Part shown: piece by piece, positions 35,241 to 47,460 of the stretch
Numbering within the stretch: position 1 is the stretch's first letter
Layout of the letters: the number at the start of each line of letters is the position of its first letter
DNA from: Azorinus chamasolen
Taxonomy: Eukaryota > Mollusca > Bivalvia > Cardiida > Solecurtidae
Reading direction: 5' to 3'
Length of the DNA stretch: 64,000 nt
Assembly: GCA_963576725.1 (NCBI GenBank)
Contig: OY755238.1
Coordinates: 22,751,845 to 22,815,844, forward strand
The notes under the pieces: generated by a model
Seen by the model: only the letters and a program-made list of their open reading frames with translations
What the model was told of the DNA's origin: nothing
Databases searched by the model: none
Program-made: the position numbers and the translations under genes

Positions 35241-36513
35241 AGTATTATGTAAAATGAAGAAAAACAACACTGATATCAAAGACCCGTTTTCATTGCACGG
35301 TTAAAGCACACATCTTCCTCATAGCGATAAAGGTAAATACAATATCATAAGGTCGTCGACTATTTATTGCTAGATTCAGTGATACTCTAGAATTTCAAAT
35401 TCTTGATGTCATTAAATTCTCAATGTGCCTATTTGCTTTTCAAAATTACAAAAAAAAAAAAATTAAACAGCTACACAGAATACATGCAGTATGAGAATTG
35501 ACAAAGTTGCTTAAAGCCTCTAAAAATAAAGACATTGATATGCTTGATCATCTCGTTTACAGTTGCGAAGAAATTGAACCATATGAGACGTCGAGAAATT
35601 CGGTGTCTCTCTCGGATCTAAGCTATTTGACATTTGGCCAAATTTATTCTCAAAAGTTTGAGGAAATTAAAGTAAGTTGATATAGTAACATTATTTTTCA
35701 GCAGGTTGACGATGACAATTATTTCAAAACCACATGTAATATCTCATCTTCATACGTATTACGTATATAATCAATATGTAATATTTTTAGTATATCCAGA
35801 CAGCAGAGGAAAGGGCATTATTTCCTCGATATTCAAAGGGGGAGATCAGGTAATTGTACAGGAAACATGCTGATAAACGTGTTTGCAAAACATTTTCTGT
35901 TGCAAAAGCTAACGGATTCCATTATAGACTTCGTGTTCATTATAGATATTATTACAAAATGTAATATGATACCATGTACTACCATGGTTTGATACAGTAA
36001 CTGAAACAAATCCATTACGTCAAAACTGATATAAGAACAAGAAAGGAAAGTTAAAAGCACCCACACATGCATAACTAAACATGCCCTACTTGCTGTAAAA
36101 CTGTTTTGTTAAACAGTACAATGTTAAGTCAACAAAACAGATGTCTCCCCCTTCTTCTGGAACCAACCCTTTACTTTATGAATATTCATGTGGGAATTAA
36201 TCAATCACCTTATCAAACTTAATGAAGTAATTGTTATAATTATAACACATAATATTATATCCAAGGTTTTGGTAAAAAACAAAACAGTCTGGACCTGACT
36301 GTAGTTTCTTATTCAAACATAAAATTGACCTTGAAGGATAAGGTCAATGCCACACGAGGATCATCATAGACACTTGGCCTCATCATGATATATTCACATG
36401 CTAAATGTCTAAGGCCTAGGTAAAAGAACACACACGTGCATGTCGATTAAAGGCACATATATTTGAACTTGAAGTCAAGGTAACATGCAGATGCCTATGG
36501 TACCTGGTATTTT

Positions 36514-38404
36514 TATCCCCCACCGCATAGCGGAGGGGGGTTATAGGAATGGCCTTCGTCTGTCCGTCTGTCCGTCCGTCCGTCCGTCCGTCTGTCCGTC
36601 CGTCCGTCTGTCCGTCTGTTCGTCTGTCCGTAACAATTTCGCGTCCGCTCCATATCTCCTATACCCCTTGAAGGATTTTCAAGAAACTTGCCTCAAATGT
36701 TAACCAAGTTGAGACGATGTGCAGAACATATGTGGCAGATATGTCGGCTCAAGGTCAAGGTCACATTTGAAGGTCAAGGGTTTTAACCTTCAATTTCCAT
36801 TACATTTTTGTGTCCGCTCCATATCTTCTAAACCCTTTGAAGGATTTTCATGAAACTTGAGTCAAATGTTAACCAAATTAAGACGATGTGCAGAACACAT
36901 GTGGCAGTCATGTCGGCTCAAGTTCAAGGTCACATTTGAAGGTCAAGTGTTTAAACCTTCAGTTGCCATTACAGTTTCGTGTCCGCTCCATATCTTCTAA
37001 ACCCTTTGAAGGATTTTCATAAAACTTGAGTCAAATATTAAGTGAATTCAGACGATGTGCAGAACCCATGCGGCAGTCATGTTGGCTCAAGGTCAAGGTC
37101 ACGTTTGAAGGTCAAGTGTTCTAACCTTTAATTTCCGTTACATTTTCATGTCCGCTCCATATCTTCTAAAGCCTTTGAAGGATTTTCATAAAAGTTTAGT
37201 TAAATGTTAGCTAAATTGAGACGATGTGCAGAACACATGTGCCAGTCATGTCGGCTCAAGGTCAAGGTCACATTTGAAGATCAAGTGTTCTTACCTTCAA
37301 TTTCCATTATAGTTTCATTATCTCCTATACCCCTTGAAGGATTTTCAAGAAACTTGCCTCAAATGTTAACCACATTGAGACAATGTGCAGAACATATGTG
37401 GCAGTCATGTCAGGTCAAGGTCACATTTGAAGGCCAAGTGATTTAATTTTCAATTTCCATTACATTTCGTGTCCGCTCCATATCTTCTAAACCATTTGAA
37501 GGATTTTCATAAAACTTGAGTCAAATATTAACCAAATTAAGACGATGTGCAGAACACATGTGGCAGTCATGTCGGCTCAAGTTCAAGGTCACATTTGAAG
37601 GTCAAGTGTTTAAACCTTCAGTTGCCATTACAGTTTCGTGTCCGCTCCATATCTTCTAAACCCTTTGAAGGATTTTCATAAAACTTGAGTCAAATATTAA
37701 ATGAATTGAGACGATGTGCAGAACCCATGCGGCAGTCATGTTGGCTCAAGGTCAAGGTCACGTTTGAAGGTCAAGTGTTCTAACCTTTAATTTCCGTTAC
37801 ATTTTCATGTCCGCTCCATATCTTCTAAAGCCTTTGAAGGATTTTCATAAAAGTTTAGTTAAATGTTAGCTAAATTGAGACGATGTGCAGAACACATGTG
37901 CCAGTCATGTCGGCTCAAGGTCAAGGTCACATTTGAAGATCAAGTGTTCTTACCTTCAATTTCCATTATAGTTTCGTTATCTCCTATACCCCTTGAAGGA
38001 TTTTCAAGAAACTTGCCTCAAATGTTAACCACGTTGAGACAATGTGCAGAACATATGTGGCAGTCATGTCGGCTCAAGGTCAAGGTCACATTTGAAGGCC
38101 AAGTGATTTAATCTTCAATTTCCATTACATTTCATGTCCGCTCCATATCTTCTAAACCATTTGAAGGATTTTCATAAAACTTGAGTCAAATATTAACCGA
38201 ATTGGGATGATGTGCAGAACACATGTGGCAGTCATGTCGGGTCAAGGTCACATTTGAAAGTCGTGTTCTTACCTTCAGTTTCCATTATATTTGTTTCCGC
38301 GTCCTATTTTCTTAACAACTGGAAGGTTGAATGTCAACCACGTTAAAACCCATTGTATCACCTTAAGGTCAATGTCTTAATTTAGGTGGCGGCGGTGGGG
38401 GATA
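36514..38404. repeat. Tandem-repeat element with inverted TATCCCCCACCGC ends and 659-bp higher-order unit
   Basis: Starts TATCCCCCACCGCATAGCGG and ends GCGGTGGGGGATA. After a CCGTCCGTC run (36560-36630) come about ten units of about 165 bp (GTCCGCTCCATATCTTCTAA, GAAGGATTTTCATAAAACTT, GACGATGTGCAGAACACATG, CAAGGTCAAGGTCACATTTG). Units are grouped: positions 36870-37450 recur at 37529-38110 with an offset of exactly 659 bp and few changes. The open frames inside are repeat artefacts. Copy B of the segmental duplication lacks it. Confidence 0.85.
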
Positions 38405-40340
38405 TAGCTGTCCTTTGGACTGCCTTGTAACTCATGGTGATACATCCACATGAAAGTCATCATGGTGTGAGACACTGAAACTCATCATGATACTTTCATA
38501 TGCCAAACATCTAAGGCCTAGGTAAAAGAACAAACACGTACAGACTCTGTTATACGTTATTATGGTACACTTATTTGACCTTAAGGTCACAAGATAAGGC
38601 CATCGGAAGATCAGCATGGAACCTGACCATTCACAATGATACATCCACGTGCAAAATATATATGCCCTTGGTCAAAACAACTGGCATGGACAATTTAATG
38701 TATATAAATTTGACCTCTTAGTCAGATCAATGTCACATGAAGGTTCTCACGATACCTAACACTTTGAATCATGGTCTTACACCCACGTGTTTAATATCTA
38801 AGCCATTGGTCAAACGACGCAAAGGTTCTAGCACAGACAATATTTTCCCATTTAAGATATATAAACTTGACATCTAAGTCATAGGTCAAGGATTTTTCAC
38901 AGTTTTGCATGGTGACTATGATAATGTGTGTATATTTCAAACACACCCTTGGTCAAAATGGCACAGGGAATAGTTTCCGATTTTAGATACATACGCTTAA
39001 CATTGATTTCACTGGTCAATGTCAAATGAGGGTTCTGATGGTATTGTACACCGGACCTCATCATAATGCATTCGCAAGTTAAATATCTAAGGCCTAGGTC
39101 AAAGAACAAAACAGTTCTGACACGGACACGTTACCTATTTAAGGTACATAAAGTTCAAATTTAGTCAAAAGCCAAGGTCAGCTGAACGCCACCATGGGGT
39201 GCAACACTTTGACACATCCACATGTGAAATACCTAAGTCATATGGCTCAAGACAAAACAGTTCTGACCCGGAAGAGGTGTGTATGAGAAGAACGAGAAGA
39301 AAGGGAACGAAAAGAACGATAAAAAAAACATATCACACTAAAATAACATGTCTCCTTTTTGGGAATTTGAGACATTACTACAAGTGAGTCAACGTTGTAA
39401 ATAATTCGAACCACTTGTAGGCTCTGTATCAAAGTTTAAATCATAAGCAATGATACACAGACATACATATTTTAACAATTTGTGGTCAATAGATAGGAAG
39501 AGATCATATCCTGTACACATGTTTTGTTAGCGCGGTAAAATCACAGCAATTAAGTGATTAGGGACTTTAATTCTAACAAATAATGAACATCCCTCGTTTG
39601 TGCATCTTAACGATTTTATAAAAGTAATTACATTTCTTACATGCAGTCATTTGCTGTTTGCAAATCACGAACAGAAATTGACAAGCCAGTTACTAATAAA
39701 ACCACCTGAAACAAAAACGTAATACAAAATAATGCTTGCAGACTAATTGCTTCGTTATTTGTTTTGTTGCTTAACACAGTGCATCTGTGTTGTATTTAAA
39801 CATCAACCCTTCTAATGCTGTCACAAAAACGTCTATCCAGTCTCAGTCTCGGATTTGTTGAACGTTTCACTGAAACCTCTTTCGATTAAACGTTTGTGAA
39901 TCTATTGACCGAGTATCAAACAGCTTTAATCCTGATGAGACACCTGGTCACAATGCATCCCACCTGTATACAAGCTTTGTACAAATGCTAGTTAAAACGT
40001 GCTAAGCATGAGAGGGGTTTAATAGTCCCAGAGATATTCAATCAAGGTGAATTATATGTGTACGTACGGGACCTGAATTATCGTTAACAACTTTCTAATG
40101 ATTTTCAAATGAAATATGGAGCTTCCTATCTGTACAGTGGTGCTCGCATAAACACGTCGCGGAATGGCTTAAGCGGTTCATAGATATTCATGTAAATGTC
40201 CTAAACTGTTTCGAAACTATTCGGCTGTTGAAAATAGAATATGACAGAGATGGTAAGGTAAGAACACGATGGAGTGATTGTTTGTTTAAACATGCTTTAT
40301 TTCTTTCAGTTATATACAATTCAGAAATTACATTAACATC

Positions 40341-40474
40341 CGTGTGTGCGTGTGCGTTTAGGTGTGGGGTTGTGTGTGTGTATGTGTGTGTGTGTGTCAT
40401 GCTATCTATCGGTGTTTTGGTGGTGGTTGCGTCTTGTATGTGGCTTTGCCTGCTTGACTTTACTACTTTTCCAT
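40341..40474 (+). mobile_element. Short 3' end fragment of Penelope-like retroelement
   Basis: GTGTGTGCGTGTGCGTTTAG through GGTGTTTTGGTGGTGGTTGC to CTTTACTACTTTTCCAT, matching 29437-29566. The corresponding place in copy B (near 63580-63610) keeps only the first bases, implying deletion there. Confidence 0.8.
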
Positions 40475-40754
40475 ATATAAGAAAATAATTGGATCGAAAG
40501 CTAACAGATATGGCGTAGCTACTCTTCATGCATATGTCATAACTGTGTATAATATACCAACGCATGAAGTCTGCACTAGTTTCTATGTTTGCCACTATCA
40601 TATTAATATTACCAAAGCTACGAAATATTATATCGTGTAGTATATATGGGTAGAATTCGTAAAGATTGTCAATCACAATCAATATAGGAATATACAGTTA
40701 GCACTAAAATGAGCAGCTGCATAATGTTATGAAGTGATGTACATATCCTGGTAA

Positions 40755-41373
40755 AAGTACAAAAATAATTCATGCAGGAAACACCACATACAGAACAAAC
40801 AGTCGCCCGAACAGCAACACAAGGAAACAGCATATGTACATAACTATAAAAACAACAAGAGACGCACAAAGACAAAACAAACACGCAATAGGGGGAAGAT
40901 GTAAGCACCGCCTTGAAACGGTCAATGACAAAAGTCACTTGGGGTTAAACCGGTTTATGGGCGCCCATCCTCACACTTATTCCATCCCCACCCTAAAAGA
41001 CAAACAGTGTAAATAAACGTATCCCTTCTCCGACTAATCTACAACAACCGCGACGGCAAATACAGTGGTAAAGTGCATGTATAAAGAAAACATTTAAGTG
41101 AACAAACTGTATCCACCTATTGCTAGTGTACTCAATGATTGAGCTGCAAACAGAGTAACTGTAGAAAAGTAATAAAGGGTACGACAAAAACGAAATAGTG
41201 CAGATATCCGACGTTCTCCTTCCATTTCTGGATTTAACTAAACCTTTCTTGTCGGCGTACATGCAAAGAGGCCAGCGTGATTGCCAATTGTAAAAGGGTT
41301 GACAACCAAACATGCAGCATGTTGTAGTACTACAGGATCATATCCCTTTTTAATGATGTTTTAACATATTGAA
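40755..41373 (-). mobile_element. Diverged retroelement 3' fragment (second subfamily, antisense)
   Basis: Contains GGGGTTAAACCGGTTTATGG, ACTTATTCCATCCCCACCC and GTAAATAAACGTATCCC, alignable with the reverse complement of 28880-29300 but clearly diverged. The boundaries are set by copy B, which reads straight across (TGGTAAATCAAGTACAGG). A shorter piece of the same subfamily is at 51667-51745. Confidence 0.75.
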
Positions 41374-41599
41374 ATCAAGTACAGGCTTCTTACGTCTGGT
41401 AACACGTAACAGTGATTGGCAATTATACATGACATCAAATAAGAAAAAAAGACATTTGAAGGCAAACTAGTATATAAAGAAAGAAAAGGTGGACACGAAG
41501 ATTTTGGCAAAAAAAATAAACAGAAAAAATAAAACTGGAAATTAGAAATCCAGGAATCGAGGAATATAGGAACGGTTGATTTGAAGGGGGAATGCAATC

Positions 41600-44210
41600 A
41601 ACGTTGTGAGTTATCTAAGTAAGGTTTTTGAACTTCAGAATCTAAACCTTCTACTTCTAATGATGAATATTGTAGAGCTTCAAAAATCTGTTCATTTTCT
41701 TCAAGAGTCAAAGATATGTCGCCAATGTGTAGCATCTTTGTAGTGACAGTACGGAATGGGTTAACCGTAGAATCTTAGATGATGAAATCCTGGGCAGCAC
41801 AGGACAAAATGATCGTTACATAGCTAACATTTATAATTCTTCTTATCAGATTCGTTGTTAAGTGTCATACGCTTTATCAAAACCTTCCTGTGGCTAAGTT
41901 CGCCTACAAAACCCTAAAAAAGGTTGGTAGTCTGTATTGTTACATATCTTTGTCTTGAAACACTCCATTGATATATTCTTTAAAACCATTTCATAATGGC
42001 ATACGAACACAGAAAGGGGTTGGCATGGCTGAAACAGTAGTATAATAACTATATTATTTCAGCGGCAAAGAGAGCATACCCTAATAAAACGGCTTCTATA
42101 GGAGCATTCTGATTTGGGTCTGCCATGTTTGCACAGTCGTTAAAATATGTATCTATGGAGTAAGGTGTTTCGCTGGCTGTTCACGGACATGAGAATGTCA
42201 AGTTGTAAAGAATTTTAAGCGCTTCTGAACACGCATAACCTGTGTAAATGTGAAGTCGGGAGAATATGTATACTGTATATAGTTCCAGACTATAAACCTC
42301 ACCTTTACCCTTTTACCTTTTACACGCATAGCCTGTGGTAAAAGAGCACTATATAAATGTGGTACATGTATACTTATAATAATAATTTAGTATTAATTGC
42401 ATCATTATTTTCAGCTCCACACCTTACAACTGTCCACGTTGTGTTTATTGATCAAAGCCTCCCGAGTTATCGATAAATGGAACATTTTTCACTTCAGATA
42501 TTTAGTAATAGACACATCTTAGCCTTAGCTGTCCTTGGATGGATTCGACCAGTTTACTTATCATCAGGAAGTTTACAGTAGAAGCTCTCTACAACGGCCA
42601 CCAAATAAACACACTTTGAGACCAATGATTAGGATCTTTTAGTGGTTGTTGTTGAGAGGTTCCACATAATTCTTTTAATTGAATGAACGCATGGTCAGAC
42701 AATATTCAAATTACCCCATCTTGCCACAATGTGGTATTAACGAATTAACCCCCCCCCCCTCAGACTAATTATTACAGATCGTAACTCGAATTGCATATTA
42801 TTTAGGCAAATGCAATAATTTTCCATCAAAACCTGACGACAGTTGCTTTCGCAGTATATCAGCCCTTTCTTTGATTCACACTTTTATGAACAGAATGTAC
42901 CCGGCTCAGACGGATGGTTTAGGAACGGTCTGATCAGGTTATACTCTATTTGCTTATGAATTAACATAGGTATGATTCTAGTATCTGACATGAATAAATC
43001 ATCACGTGTCCACATACAATTATAACAAATCATGTAATACAGTAAAACCCCGCTAATGCGACCACCTAAAAGAGATATAACTCTGGATGGTAGAGGCAGG
43101 CGGTAGCTTAATGCAGGACAAAAATAATGCAGACAGCTCCTCGGTTATGTTTATCTGAATATATTTGAACACGACAATTTAAGAAGAACTAGAATTGTTT
43201 TTGATAACGGACAACAATTTCCATGTAAAGTCCCATAACTCTGCAGAAAATCGTAAAACCGGAACAGGAATAATAAAAGCACATCTAGACATGGTGCTAA
43301 TTTATCCCATGACGTTTCGTAAAAATGCGATCAAAGGTTTTGTACAAACCGCGCGGACAAACATTTCCATGTAAAAATTCAAAAATCAAAGTATCATAAC
43401 TATGCAGAAACTTCATGAAACCGAAACAGGAATGCAATAATAAGATATGCACATCTAGGCAATTCCATTTATCCTATGTTTCATGAAAATCTGATCAAAG
43501 GTTTTGGAGAAAACGCGAGGATAAAGTTTTCCATGTAACACGTTCAAAGTCTCATAACTTCGAGAAAATCATCGAACCGAAATAGGCATAGTGCTGATCA
43601 ATCCTATGAAGTTTCTTGAAAATCCAACCAAAGCGTTTGGAGAAACCGCGCTGACAAATTAAAATCGGACAGACAGACAGGCGAACAAACAGACCGACGG
43701 ACAGACGGACTGACGGACGTCACGCACAAAAACATAATATCTTCCCAGTACTGGGGGAGACATAGTTAGTCAATGGAGTGCTAGGTCAATCTATGTATAT
43801 GAAAATACCTGACAATAGTAAGAAGGGTTAGTCAATGGAGGGCAATGTTTATTTGAATATATAAGAACATTGTAGGAAGAACTTATTAATGGTGTGCAAA
43901 GTTGGCTGAATATATAAAACATGACCATGAATAGTGTTATTTAAATAAGTCGCCATTCATTAGTAAATACAATGCATGTAGTTGGTGATCAATGGCATTA
44001 TAAAAGGAACTAATAACATTATACAAGTGAAGGAAAATTGAAGAAAAATCATAATTATGTTAAATTTATATAACCATGTTTAAGCATATTTTTGCATAAT
44101 ATTTTTATCTAAAAGATGCAATATGAATCTAAAGATGTTCGAATCCGAATTTTGTCCATTTACCGAGACAAGTGATTTAATGCATACCATTTGTGCCTAA
44201 CTACTAAATT
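41600..44210. other. Intergenic repeats, no gene
   Basis: MITE cores at about 42050-42165 and 42880-42960, half elements with CAGTAGAAGCTC (42576) and CAGTAAAACCCCGCTAATGC (43041), and a diverged tandem array at 43190-43770. Otherwise AT-rich without recognisable coding sequence. Confidence 0.45.
43190..43770. repeat. Diverged tandem array ending in GACGGACAGACGG run
   Basis: About three to four units of 150-165 bp sharing TTTCCATGTAAA, CATAACTMTGCAGAAA, GAAACCGRAACAGGAAT and GATCAAAGGTTTTGKAGAAA (consensus by eye), then GGACAGACAGACAGGCG ... ACTGGGGGAGACATAG. Reverse-oriented analogue of the CCGTCCGTC element type at 36514. Confidence 0.65.
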
Positions 44211-44213
44211 ATA

Positions 44214-44462
44214 TCAACCCTTCCCCTTATGTAAGCGCATTTTGACGAATCTGCAAACAGAGGAGACCCAGATCAGACGACTCCTATAGGAGCCGTCTGA
44301 TCAGGGTCTGCTCTGTTTGCTTAAGGTGTAATATAGATCTGATTATACAACTTTTGCCTGAGACAAAATGTCCTGTCTACATATGCCATTATACTAAATA
44401 TTCTTATGTATATTCATGACGTCATTATTTCTTACATGAATATCTACCAGGGAAAGGGTTAA
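44214..44462. mobile_element. TTAA-type MITE, well preserved
   Basis: CAACCCTTCCCCTTATG to AGGGAAAGGGTTAA. Central hairpin ACCCAGATCAGACGACTCC / GGAGCCGTCTGATCAGGGT, plus the family segment TATTCATGACGTCATTATTT. Confidence 0.8.
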
Positions 44463-44632
44463 ATAGTGATCACTCAATCCTTGTCTCAATGGACCAATAA
44501 AAATACAATTCATATACAAACCATTGTTATGAAAATACGCAAAGTATAATAACATCCTGTTTCTGAGAAATGTAAAATTGCGTAATTGTGAATCGATTGT
44601 AGCAAGCGCCTAATAAAACGGATGTTTGTTAA

Positions 44633-44846
44633 TTAACCTTGAGCCTGCTATGGGCGGATGAGTGAATACGTATGCAAACAGATTGGATTCAGATGAGACG
44701 CCGAGTAACTCGGCGTCTCATCAGAATTCAAACTGTTTGGCACCCTGATTGCATTTTGGTAGAAAACTTGATTATAACTTGAATTTTGAAAATGTAGTAG
44801 GTGAAAAAGTGTGTAAAAATAATTTGCTCAGCAGGCTAAAGGTTAA
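44633..44846. mobile_element. TTAA-type MITE, GAGCCTGCT subfamily
   Basis: TTAACCTTGAGCCTGCTATG to CAGCAGGCTAAAGGTTAA; hairpin AGATGAGACGCCGAGTAACT / CGGCGTCTCATCAG. Its termini differ from the CCCTTTCCC group but it keeps TTAA. Confidence 0.8.
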
Positions 44847-45236
44847 ATATGCTAAAGACGCAAATACCGGTGAGACCAAAATTGTTTTCCATTTTCTGTA
44901 AGATGTTGATTGAAATTCAACTTCCGTTTGAAAACTATTCTGTATTACTGAGATGGAGGATTGTATGTTTATTTCGAGCTTTAAATGACATTATCAGAAC
45001 ACAGATAGATCGCTTCATTAACTGTTACGAAAATCTAATCAACACATCGGTTCATAAAATAAATCCCATTAGTATGTTTTTCCTTTTTATTGCAAACTGT
45101 TGAATTGGATGTAGAGCTGGCGTTCTAAAACATTGACGTAGTAAACAGATAACATTTGTCGTTGCCAGTATATTGCTGTAAAAGTGTCATTTTGTTTTAA
45201 TTTTTCACTGTTGGACATAATTAAGCGCTAACTGTC

Positions 45237-45472
45237 TTAAACCCTTTTTCTCATATAAACGCATTTTCATGCATTTGCAAACAGGGTAGACCTAGATCAG
45301 ACGGTCTGACCACAGTCTGCTCTGTTTGCTAATGGAATGTGATAGATATGTTTCTTTAGTTTCTAAAATTGCTAAAATGTTACACATTGCATATTTCATT
45401 CAAACTATTTTGTCTATGGATGTTTCGTAGGTACGGATAATTGGACTAAATATAGAACAGGGAAAGCGGTAA
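45237..45472. mobile_element. TTAA-type MITE, right end eroded
   Basis: TTAAACCCTTTTTCTCATAT to AACAGGGAAAGCGGTAAG; core ACCTAGATCAGACGGTCTGA partially deleted. Confidence 0.6.
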
Positions 45473-45949
45473 GTAAACTATTGATATCGGTGAAAGTGTA
45501 CCATACAGTCCGGTGTTACATTTAACTTTACTGTTTTTTACACTTTAGATGCTGAATATTGAAGATGGGATGACCTATCACTTTTTTACTGTAGAGTTCA
45601 GGCAGTATGAAATATTGGAAATTGCCTGAGGAATCTTAATAACAAAACATTGCAGACCCGGGCAAGAGAGATCAAAGGTCAACATCTTCATAGTTTGTAT
45701 ATGCATATTTATTTGTTTTCCGAATTCAAAGGGCTAAGCATTGCACAGGCAAAAACGAACAATGACACATAAGGGCGAATTATGGAATCCAGTAACCAGT
45801 GCGTGTTCTGTTCACTATTCGTACTTGCTACATCCAATATGAAAACCATACCAAAGGCGCTAATGTATATGTCAAAAACAAAATACATGCTTTGACAAAT
45901 CACATAAATACTTACAAGTCGTACGAAGACGTAAATAGGAGGCGAGAGA

Positions 45950-46141
45950 GATACAAAGAGAGAGAGAGAGACACACACACACACACGCACATACAGATAG
46001 AGAGACACAGGGGAAACAGAAAGACAGAGAGAGACGGAGAGAGACGGAAAGAGAGAGTGAGAGAGACAGAGACAAACAAAGAGACAGAGAGAGACTGAGT
46101 GACAGAGACAAAGAGAGACACACACAGAGACAGAGTGAGCA

Positions 46142-46173
<32 letters not shown>

Positions 46174-46255
46174 GCAGGCAGAGAGAGAAACAAAGAAACG
46201 GATAGACATATACAGAAGGAGGCATAGACAGAGAGACAGACACACAGTAAGACAT
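45950..46255. repeat. Purine-rich GAGACA microsatellite tract
   Basis: About 300 bp of GAGA/GACA/CACA. Long Ser/Leu-rich or Arg/Glu-rich frames on both strands are artefacts of it. Confidence 0.9.
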
Positions 46256-46394
46256 ACATAGACAGAAACATCAGAGACATTAAGGCAGAAACAGACACAC
46301 AGAAAGATAACTCAATCATTAACGCATTATCGTGGTTTGGGCTTAATGGTTTTGATAACAAGTCTTATGTCGGATACACATTGTGTTATATCTT

Positions 46395-46510
46395 AACAGG
46401 AAACGAGTGTATTAGCATTTGTAAACAGTGCAAACCGAGATCAGAGCGCTCATACAGAAGCCCACCTGACCACGGCTTGCACTGTTTGTCATTCAAAATC
46501 TATCAGCAAA
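46395..46510. repeat. MITE hairpin core upstream of P450 gene B
   Basis: TTTGTAAACAGTGCAAACCG, GATCAGAGCGCTC and CACGGCTTGCACTGTTTGTC. It resembles the core at 1095-1164 that lies upstream of gene A. Confidence 0.6.
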
Positions 46511-46740
46511 TATAAGCCTTTCATACTGAATTGACCGTTAAACTCGGAACTTCAACATTCAAGGCGTTAAAACAATAGACGAACATCGACGATGTGAATG
46601 CAATTCATATTAACCTTTTGTCTGCTGGGCAAAATATTTGTAAAGAATTTTTCACCTACTAAATTTTCAACATTCAGGCTATAATCAATTTAAAGCAGGT
46701 GCAATGGAATACGGTCTTTTTGTTCCTTCTAAACGCAGGC

Positions 46741-46747
46741 TATATAA
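46741..46747 (+). promoter_or_regulatory. Candidate TATA box of P450 gene B
   Basis: TATATAA followed by a locally GC-richer stretch, 356 bp upstream of the ATG. A start site near 46772 would give a 5' leader of about 330 nt. The position is plausible but unsupported by transcript data, and AT-rich DNA makes chance matches common. Confidence 0.3.
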
Positions 46748-47102
46748 ACGCCGCAGCACAGCGGTATTGTATTCGATCAACAGCGCAAAGGGACGTGTAG
46801 TGTACTGGATCATCAGTACATACTTGTTTACCGTTGTTGACCTTAACAACAGTATCAGTTGATAACACGCTAAAAATAGACTACGTTTGCAATAACAACT
46901 GGCTATTTCGTACTACTGCGTTATGACAGCATGTGTAGACTGTATAAATTTGCGTAGGTAATGTGGCGTATACCGTTCGTTATTTACTTTACTGATTAGT
47001 GATGCAACTTGAAGTTGGTGAATACAAAAGTTTGATGCCGTATGAAACAGATGTGGATATAAGTGTTCTGACTACAGCTTAATTGCAGTGAAACACGCAC
47101 TG

Positions 47103-47460
47103 ATGGGCATTTTCAGTTATTTAACAGGATTTTGTTTAAATCCTACCACAGTTCTCGTTTGCGCCCTAGTTGCTCTCATAATCCATCGCCTGATTTCGAG
47201 GAATAAGAGAAACCTTCCGCCGTTTCCTAAGTTATGGCTTCCAGTCATCGGACACATGCATTACATGAAAGCAGACATGCGGCAACCCTGTCGCGAATTA
47301 AGGGCTAAACTTGGAGACGTATATTCCCTGCACCTAGGGTCTCGACTTGCCATTGTAGTTGGCCGTTACAGTACGTTGAAGGAGGCATTTATAAAGAAAG
47401 GCGAAACATTTGCTGATAGGCCGCCATTGTATTCAATTGATGTGGTTGTTCAAGGCAGAA
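47103..47460 (+). CDS. P450 gene B exon 1
   Basis: Membrane anchor, hinge and [18 protein letters not shown] strand. The donor is a strong GTAAGAT at 47461, phase 1. It is two codons longer at the 3' end than gene A exon 1 (VVQGR). Confidence 0.9.

Larger units (their letters stand above)
35297..41600. repeat. Segmental duplication, copy A
   Basis: Begins near CACGGTTAAAGCACACATCT. Colinear with copy B (55237-64000) as blocks 35297-36505 / 55237-56460, 38425-38960 / 56470-57000, 39133-40754 / 62372-63855 and 41374-41540 / 63856-64000. No gene recognised in it. Copy A has two insertions absent from B: the tandem-repeat element at 36514-38404 and the fragment at 40755-41373. Confidence 0.85.

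Noticed and set aside
36560..38110. CRISPR-like regularly spaced repeats
   Set aside because: Units are contiguous tandem repeats of about 165 bp without unique spacers, in a eukaryotic intergenic region.
37204..38111. Repeated ORFs of about 80 codons
   Set aside because: They are the same frame through the 165-bp tandem units. The repetition is at DNA level and the products lack features.
45709..46361. Ser/Leu-rich ORFs up to 178 codons on the minus strand
   Set aside because: Generated by the GAGACA microsatellite; open in several frames at once.
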